Positions 59,244-64,000 of a DNA stretch of 64,000 bases are shown here, piece by piece (position 1 is the stretch's first letter; each line of letters opens with the position of its first letter). The notes under the pieces were generated by a model, which was not told the origin of the DNA, made no database searches, and saw only the letters and a list, made by a program, of their open reading frames with translations. The position numbers were made by a program, and so were the translations under genes. Origin of the DNA: Kitasatospora sp. NBC_00458 (GTDB lineage: Bacteria; Actinomycetota; Actinomycetes; Streptomycetales; Streptomycetaceae); NCBI RefSeq assembly GCF_036013975.1, contig NZ_CP107904.1, forward strand, positions 7,101,001 to 7,165,000, written 5' to 3'.

Positions 59244-59702
59244 TCAGGCGCCGGTGGGGATGCCCCGGTCGGCCTTGACCTGCTTCATCGTCAGGTGGGA
59301 GTTGACCTGGGCGATCCCCGGCAGCCCGGAGAGCACGCCGGTGATGAACCGCTCGTACGCGGCGATGTCCGCCACCGCGATCCGCAGCAGGTAGTCCGGC
59401 TCGCCGAACAGCCGGTGCGCCTCGACCACCTCCGGCAGCTCCGCCACCCGCCGCTCGAACTCCGCCACCGTGACCTGGTCCTCGTGGCGCATCGTGATCG
59501 TGACGAACGGTCGGAAGCCGCGGCCGACCGCCGCGCCGTCGAGCAGCGCGCGGTAGCCGAGGATCACGCCGTCCTGCTCCAGCTGCCGGACCCGGCGCAG
59601 GCAGGGCGAGGGGGTGAGGTCCACCCTGGCGGCCAGCTCGGTGTTGGTGAGGCGGCCGTCCTGCTGGAGCTCGTGGAGGATTCTGCGGTCGATGCGGTCC
59701 AT
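59244..59702 (-). CDS. Lrp/AsnC-family regulator
   Basis: A 152-residue regulator: MDRIDRRILHELQQDGRLTNTELAARVDLTPSPCLRRVRQLEQDGVI is the AsnC-type helix-turn-helix, and VEAHRLFGEPDYLLRIAVADIAAYERFI begins the RAM effector domain. ATG 59702 is chosen because Lrp proteins start directly with this helix. It is divergent from a LysE exporter gene with 120 bases between them, the standard arrangement in which an Lrp-type protein activates amino acid export when its ligand accumulates. Confidence 0.93.
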   Translation of the reverse strand: MDRIDRRILHELQQDGRLTNTELAARVDLTPSPCLRRVRQLEQDGVILGYRALLDGAAVGRGFRPFVTITMRHEDQVTVAEFERRVAELPEVVEAHRLFGEPDYLLRIAVADIAAYERFITGVLSGLPGIAQVNSHLTMKQVKADRGIPTGA

Positions 59703-59822
59703 AGCGCAACATTCTGCCAAAACACGGTGCGGACGGGCATGAAGTAGCCATCGTGTGCCAGCCGTGTCCGGCTACCGTCAGTGACCGGAAACCGCCCCGC
59801 AGAACACGACAGGTCACCACCC

Positions 59823-60452
59823 ATGGACACCCACGCCCTCCTCCTCTTCCTGGGGGTCGACCTGCTGCTCGTCTGCACCCCCGGCCCCGACTGGCTCTAC
59901 ATCGCCGCCCGCGGCCTCGGCCAGGGGCGCCGCGCCGCGCTGACCGCCGTCGCCGGCGTCTGCGCCGGCTACGCCGTCCACACCCTGCTCTCCAGCGCCG
60001 GACTCGCCGCCGCCCTGCGCGCCGTCCCCGCGGCCCTGCCCGTCCTCCGCGCCACCGGCGCCGCCTACCTGCTGGTCCTCGCCGCCACCATGCTGATCGC
60101 GCTCCGCCGGGGCGAGGGCGGCGCCGCCCTCGCCGCACCCCGGCCGCAGCCCACCGCCACCGTGCTGCGCCAGTCCGTGCTCACCGCGCTGCTCAACCCC
60201 AAGGGCCTGCTGCTCTACCTCTCCCTGGTGCCGCAGTTCGTCGACCCCGCCGCCGGACTTCCGGTCGGCGGCCAGGTGCTCGTGCTCGGCACGCTCAACG
60301 TGCTGGCCTGCGCCGTCGTCTACGGCCTGGTCGCGCACGCCAGCGGACGGCTCGGCGGGCGCTTCGGCTCCGACCCCGCCGCCGCCCGCCGGATGACCGT
60401 CGTCTCGGCGGTGCTGCTGATGCTGGTGGCGGGGGTCACGGCGACCGCCTGA
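59823..60452 (+). CDS. LysE-family amino acid exporter
   Basis: A 209-residue protein with five to six membrane helices. The motif LLLVCTPGPDWLYIAARGLGQGRRAALTAVAGVCAGYAVH near the start is the LysE/RhtB signature, and GLLLYLSLVPQFVDP follows a second hydrophobic block. It probably exports an amino acid or small amine and is likely controlled by the divergent Lrp regulator. ATG 59823. Confidence 0.93.
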   Translation: MDTHALLLFLGVDLLLVCTPGPDWLYIAARGLGQGRRAALTAVAGVCAGYAVHTLLSSAGLAAALRAVPAALPVLRATGAAYLLVLAATMLIALRRGEGGAALAAPRPQPTATVLRQSVLTALLNPKGLLLYLSLVPQFVDPAAGLPVGGQVLVLGTLNVLACAVVYGLVAHASGRLGGRFGSDPAAARRMTVVSAVLLMLVAGVTATA

Positions 60453-60473
60453 CGACGGGAGCACAATGCGGGC

Positions 60474-61964
60474 ATGACAGACCGTTCGATGCGCACACCA
60501 TCCGGCCCCGGCCCCGGCCGCCCCGGTCCTGACTCCGGCACCGACCCCGGAACCGGCACCGGCGCGGGCTTCCGACCCGGTGCAGGCCTCCGCCCCGGTG
60601 CCGGGGCCGCCGGGGACGGGCCCACCGCCGACGCCTGGGCCGCCCTCGACGGTCCGGCGCCACTGCTGGAGCGGGTCTCCTTCCACGGCCCCGACGCGGT
60701 GCTGCCCTCCCGCCTCCCCGTCCGCCGGCTCGCCCGCGCCACCGTCGCCGCCTGCTCCCTGGCCGCCGCCGAACTCGCCGCCCTGCGGTCGGGCGGGCCG
60801 GTGCCGGAGGTCCGGATCGACCAGGGAGCCGTCGCCACCGCCTTCGTCAGCGAGCGCCACCTGCGGATCGACGGCCGGGCCCCGGTCTCCTTCGCGCCAC
60901 TCTCCGGGTTCTGGCGGACCGCCGACGGCTGGCTCCGCACCCACGCCAACTACCCGCACCACCGGGACCGGCTGCTCGCCGCACTCGGACTGCCCGCCGA
61001 CACCGGGCCCGACCGGCTCGCCGCCGTCCTGCGCGAGCAGCCGGCCGCGTCGGTCCAGGAGCGCGCGTTCGCGGCCGGGGCGCTCGCCGTGGCCGTCGCG
61101 CCGGCCCGGGAGAGCGAGCTGCCCCTGGCCGAGGCCCGGATCGCCGACGACACCGCCCCCCGGCCCCTGGACCCGGCTCCGCTCCCCGCCGCCGGGATCC
61201 GCGTCCTCGACCTCACCCGGGTCATCGCCGGCCCGGTCGCCACCCGCACCCTCGCCCTGCTCGGCGCCGACGTGCTCCGGATCGACTCACCCCGGCTCCC
61301 CGAGGCCGAGGACGCCCACGCCGACACCGGCCTCGGCAAGCGCTCCACCCGGCTGGACCTCGCCGAACCGGCCGACCGCGCCGTCTTCGAGGAGCTCCTC
61401 GCCACCGCCGACGCCATCGTCACCGGCTACCGCCCCGGCTCCCTCGACGCCCACGGACTCGCCCCCGGGGCACTGCTCGCACGACACCCCGGCCTCGTCG
61501 TCGCCCAGCTCGACGCCTGGGGCTGGACCGGACCCTGGTCGGGCCGGCGCGGCTTCGACAGCCTCGTCCAGGCCGGCGTCGGCATCGCCGACATCGAGGC
61601 CGGCGCCGACGGCCGCCCCGGCGTGCTGCCCGCGCAGGCCCTCGACCACGGCACCGGCTACCTGATCGCCGCCGGGGTGCTGCGCGCCCTCACCGCGCAG
61701 CGCACCGCCCGCCCCGGCGGCCGGCACCTGCGCTACTCCCTGGCGGGCACCGCCTCCTGGCTGCTGAACGGCATCCCGCCCACCGCCGACCCGCGCGTCC
61801 CCCCGAACGACGAGCCCTACGACCCGGCGCGGTGGATCACCGAGACCGACTCGCCGTACGGGCGGCTGCGCCACGCCCTGTCGCCCGTCGCGTACGAGGG
61901 CGCCCCGGCGGGCTGGTCGCGCCCGCCGGGGCGCTGGGGGACGGACGCCCCGGTCTGGCACTGA
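60474..61964 (+). CDS. CaiB/BaiF-type (family III) CoA-transferase
   Basis: A 496-residue protein. The second half begins with IRVLDLTRVIAGPVATRTLALLGADVLRIDSPRLP, the CoA-binding start of family III transferases; GPWSGRRGFDSLVQAGVGIADIEAG contains the Asp expected to form the acyl-enzyme anhydride. The N-terminal ~230 residues look like a degenerate second copy of the fold, as in other two-domain members. The start ATG lies 21 bases after the LysE stop, so the genes may be cotranscribed. Substrate unknown. Confidence 0.88.
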   Translation: MTDRSMRTPSGPGPGRPGPDSGTDPGTGTGAGFRPGAGLRPGAGAAGDGPTADAWAALDGPAPLLERVSFHGPDAVLPSRLPVRRLARATVAACSLAAAELAALRSGGPVPEVRIDQGAVATAFVSERHLRIDGRAPVSFAPLSGFWRTADGWLRTHANYPHHRDRLLAALGLPADTGPDRLAAVLREQPAASVQERAFAAGALAVAVAPARESELPLAEARIADDTAPRPLDPAPLPAAGIRVLDLTRVIAGPVATRTLALLGADVLRIDSPRLPEAEDAHADTGLGKRSTRLDLAEPADRAVFEELLATADAIVTGYRPGSLDAHGLAPGALLARHPGLVVAQLDAWGWTGPWSGRRGFDSLVQAGVGIADIEAGADGRPGVLPAQALDHGTGYLIAAGVLRALTAQRTARPGGRHLRYSLAGTASWLLNGIPPTADPRVPPNDEPYDPARWITETDSPYGRLRHALSPVAYEGAPAGWSRPPGRWGTDAPVWH

Positions 61965-62056
61965 GCCGCCGGGCCCGCTGCGCCCCGCCCGGCCCCGTCC
62001 GAACGAACCGGGCGGCGCGGTGGGACGCGGCGGGACCGGCGGGACGCGGTGGGGCC

Positions 62057-62656
62057 TCAGACGCCGGAGGGGATCCGTTTCGCCGTGCCCCGGACCCGGA
62101 ACGCCGTCACGATCTCGACCAGGCCCAGGATCACCAGCCAGCACCCGGCGAGGATGGTCAGCGCGGCGATCGAGCCGACCGGCCAGACCATCAGCAGCAC
62201 GCCGGCCAGCGTGTTGGCCGCACCGGCGAAGGCCTGCCAGCCCCGGGCCGGCATGTCCGGGTCCGAGATCACGGCGGCGAGGTGGGTGATGCCCCGGAAC
62301 AGCCAGCCGATGCCGATCCAGATCGCCAGCAGGAGCAGTGACTGTGCCGCGCTGCGGAAGCAGAGCAGGCCGAGCAGCACGCAGATCGCGCCGCTGATGA
62401 AGGCCAGCACCCGCAGCGCGGGCGTGGCGTGCGTACCGAACGCGGCGACCAGCTGGACGATGCCGATCACCAGCAGGTAGAGGCCGAACAGGACGCCCAC
62501 CACCAGCAGCGTCTGCTTCGGCCAGACGAACACGATGATCCCGAGGGCGAGCGAGACGAGCCCGGCGACCAGCAGGACCTGCCAGGCGGCCTTGGCGAGC
62601 AGTCCGAGCGGGCCCCGTACCGGGGAGCCGTCGGGGGTGATGATCGGGGAGACCAC
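62057..62656 (-). CDS. HdeD/DUF308-family membrane protein
   Basis: A 199-residue protein with six evenly spaced membrane helices, each with the short loops and G-rich faces of the DUF308 (HdeD) family: LLVAGLVSLALGIIVFVWP, TLLVVGVLFGLYLLVIGIVQLV and AGVLLMVWPVGSIAALTILAG. In E. coli HdeD is an acid-stress inner-membrane protein; the actinobacterial role is not known. GTG 62656 is chosen because GGAGGACGCCACC lies just upstream. Confidence 0.85.
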   Translation of the reverse strand: MVSPIITPDGSPVRGPLGLLAKAAWQVLLVAGLVSLALGIIVFVWPKQTLLVVGVLFGLYLLVIGIVQLVAAFGTHATPALRVLAFISGAICVLLGLLCFRSAAQSLLLLAIWIGIGWLFRGITHLAAVISDPDMPARGWQAFAGAANTLAGVLLMVWPVGSIAALTILAGCWLVILGLVEIVTAFRVRGTAKRIPSGV

Positions 62657-62961
62657 GGTGGCGTCCTCCTGGGGAGCGGGGCTGGTGGGCGTACCTCTCA
62701 CGGTCGGGCGGTTCGCGCGGGTCGGCGTTCCTCACGATCTCCGCACCCGCCGCGCCGCGCCCGCCGGATACACCCGTTCGGGCGATCGAGACGGCGGCCC
62801 GTGCCGCTGTTCACCCTCCCCGGAGACCGCCCCGCGCCGACCGCCCCCGGCGGCCGGGGCCCCGCTGCCGACGACCTCCGCCGGGTCCCCGTCGCGGTCG
62901 TATCCCCCAGGACACCGGTTGTCCATCTCAGGATCACCTGGTGTCGATATCGTCCGGCGAT
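62657..62961. other. 305-base divergent region
   Basis: Between the HdeD-like and TrkA-type genes. A GATATCG/CGATAT inverted pair lies around 62945-62963, overlapping the TrkA start codon. Otherwise nothing is seen. Confidence 0.45.
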
Positions 62962-64000
62962 ATGACTTCTGAAGGGTGGGGGACCCCTCCGGTCGAACCG
63001 ATCGGCCAGCACTACATCGTCTGCGGCGGGAACGCGCTCGCCCACCGGCTCACGCTCGAACTCGTCGAACACTACGAAGTGCCCGTGGTGGTCCTCGTCC
63101 CGGACCGCACCCGCGACCACGCACCGCAGATCGAACAGCTGGACGGCGTCGCCGTCGTCGTCGAGTACAGCAGCGTCACCGAGGAGGCCCTGCGCGCCGT
63201 CCGGGTCGAGACCGCGCGCGGCATCGCCCTGGTCGAGGGCAGCGACCAGGAGAACATCCACGCCGCGCTCTCCGCCCAGGGCCACAACCCGGACATCCGC
63301 ATCGTGCTGCGGATGTTCAACCAGCGGCTCGGCGAGAACATCGAGCGGCTGCTCAGGAACGGCACCGCGCTCTCCGGATCCGCCACCGCCGCCCCCGCCT
63401 TCGCCGACGCCGCGCTCTCCCGCCCCAACTCCGTCCAGGTCGGCGACCGCTTCCTGCACATCGCGTACGACGGGGACATCGACTCCAACCGGATCTGCGT
63501 CGTCGCCGACCGGATCGACCGCCAGGACCTCGGCCGGATCCGGCTGCTGCCCGAGCAGGAGGGGGACTCGGCCTCCTTCGTCCGGCTGGCCAGTGAGTTC
63601 GGCGACGACGGGCCGATCCGCTCCGGTGCCGCCGCCCGCCGGGCCGCCGCGGTCCCGGGGGCTCCCGGGGGTACCGGCCCGACCCGGGCTCCGGATGAGG
63701 CAGCCGGCGAGGCGGCTCCCGAGGAGGCGGCTCCGGGGGAGGCGGCTCCGGGGGAGGCGGCTCCGGGCGAAACGGGCGAGGAAGCTGACACGGGCGGCTC
63801 CGACGGGGCCGGGCCCGAGGCCGAGCCCGAGGTCGGGCCCGAGGCCGTCGAGCAGGCCGTCGAGCAGGCCGTCGGAGGCGACCCCGGCGGGAACGGCGGC
63901 GGGGTCGCCGCACTGCAGACCCTGCCGAGCGAACCGCCGGTCCGGATCGCCTGGTGGCGCCGGCTGCGCTGGCGGCTGCTCGACACCCTGCGCTACTTCA
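62962..64000 (+). CDS. TrkA-N/RCK-type ion-channel protein (partial)
   Basis: 346 residues are visible. The N-terminal Rossmann domain (about 15-230) begins IGQHYIVCGGNALAHRLTLELVE, the G-x-G-x-A/L-type NAD-binding fold of TrkA-N/RCK proteins, and continues with VVVLVPDRTRD, GIALVEGSDQENIHAAL and PDIRIVLRMFNQRLGENIERLL. An acidic linker (about 250-320) with PGEAA repeats follows; the frame is open into WWRRLRWRLLDTLRYF, the start of a membrane segment. This arrangement (RCK first, membrane part after) occurs in CASTOR-like actinobacterial channels. No clear ribosome-binding site precedes ATG 62962. Confidence 0.85.
   Translation, partial: MTSEGWGTPPVEPIGQHYIVCGGNALAHRLTLELVEHYEVPVVVLVPDRTRDHAPQIEQLDGVAVVVEYSSVTEEALRAVRVETARGIALVEGSDQENIHAALSAQGHNPDIRIVLRMFNQRLGENIERLLRNGTALSGSATAAPAFADAALSRPNSVQVGDRFLHIAYDGDIDSNRICVVADRIDRQDLGRIRLLPEQEGDSASFVRLASEFGDDGPIRSGAAARRAAAVPGAPGGTGPTRAPDEAAGEAAPEEAAPGEAAPGEAAPGETGEEADTGGSDGAGPEAEPEVGPEAVEQAVEQAVGGDPGGNGGGVAALQTLPSEPPVRIAWWRRLRWRLLDTLRYF

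Overview
This 64 kb window is very GC-rich chromosomal DNA. Twin lipobox lipoproteins, a cvn-type conservon, SpoIIE-type phosphatases, large MFS/TetR/MarR sets, a DmdR/IdeR-type iron box and an actinobacterial PafBC-type damage promoter all point to a Streptomycetaceae actinomycete (Streptomyces or Kitasatospora). I find no tRNA, rRNA, CRISPR array or intact insertion sequence. Both ends cut through genes.

Layout. 1-4.2 kb: a branched-chain amino acid type ABC transporter (fused LivH-LivM permease, partial) with a two-helix membrane protein, divergent from an Mtb12-like lipoprotein and a LivJ-like binding protein. 4.3-8.3 kb: PP2C phosphatase, MarR regulator, M48 membrane protease and a universal stress protein. 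8.3-8.9 kb: an inverted-repeat element. 8.9-15 kb: CapA-like lipoprotein; an MFS/TetR/siderophore-reductase operon behind twin 16-bp palindromes; an iron-box-controlled isochorismate synthase. 15-19.2 kb: proline racemase family enzyme and a GNAT protein preceded by related palindromes, then a PQQ-type sugar dehydrogenase lipoprotein.

19.4-33 kb is the most striking region: five co-directional genes (DUF4132 protein, a 1724-residue protein, a MoxR-type AAA+ ATPase, a DUF5682-VWA fusion and a SWIM zinc-finger protein). They parallel the uncharacterised Escherichia coli yehI/L/M/P/Q set. The first gene is preceded by a sequence that matches the actinobacterial PafBC (RecA-independent) DNA-damage promoter motif, which suggests a damage-induced MoxR/VWA machine.

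33-46.5 kb: MarR regulator, a four-gene conservon, an acyl-CoA dehydrogenase lacking the usual catalytic Glu, a GAF-PAS protein, a lipase-maturation-factor-like membrane protein, a protein whose two ends look like pieces of a large helicase separated by acidic tandem repeats, and a lytic transglycosylase.

46.6-57.6 kb: a metal-receptor protein and a FecB/FecCD/ATPase uptake system run convergently into an isocyanide (isonitrile) synthase-P450-MFS exporter operon. That operon is preceded by an ECF sigma factor with a divergent zinc-finger anti-sigma candidate and followed by a His/Met-rich membrane protein. Together these could be a copper- or iron-responsive isonitrile metallophore locus; this is inference. 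57.8-64 kb: second P450, Lrp/LysE pair, CoA-transferase, HdeD-like protein and a partial TrkA-type ion-channel protein.
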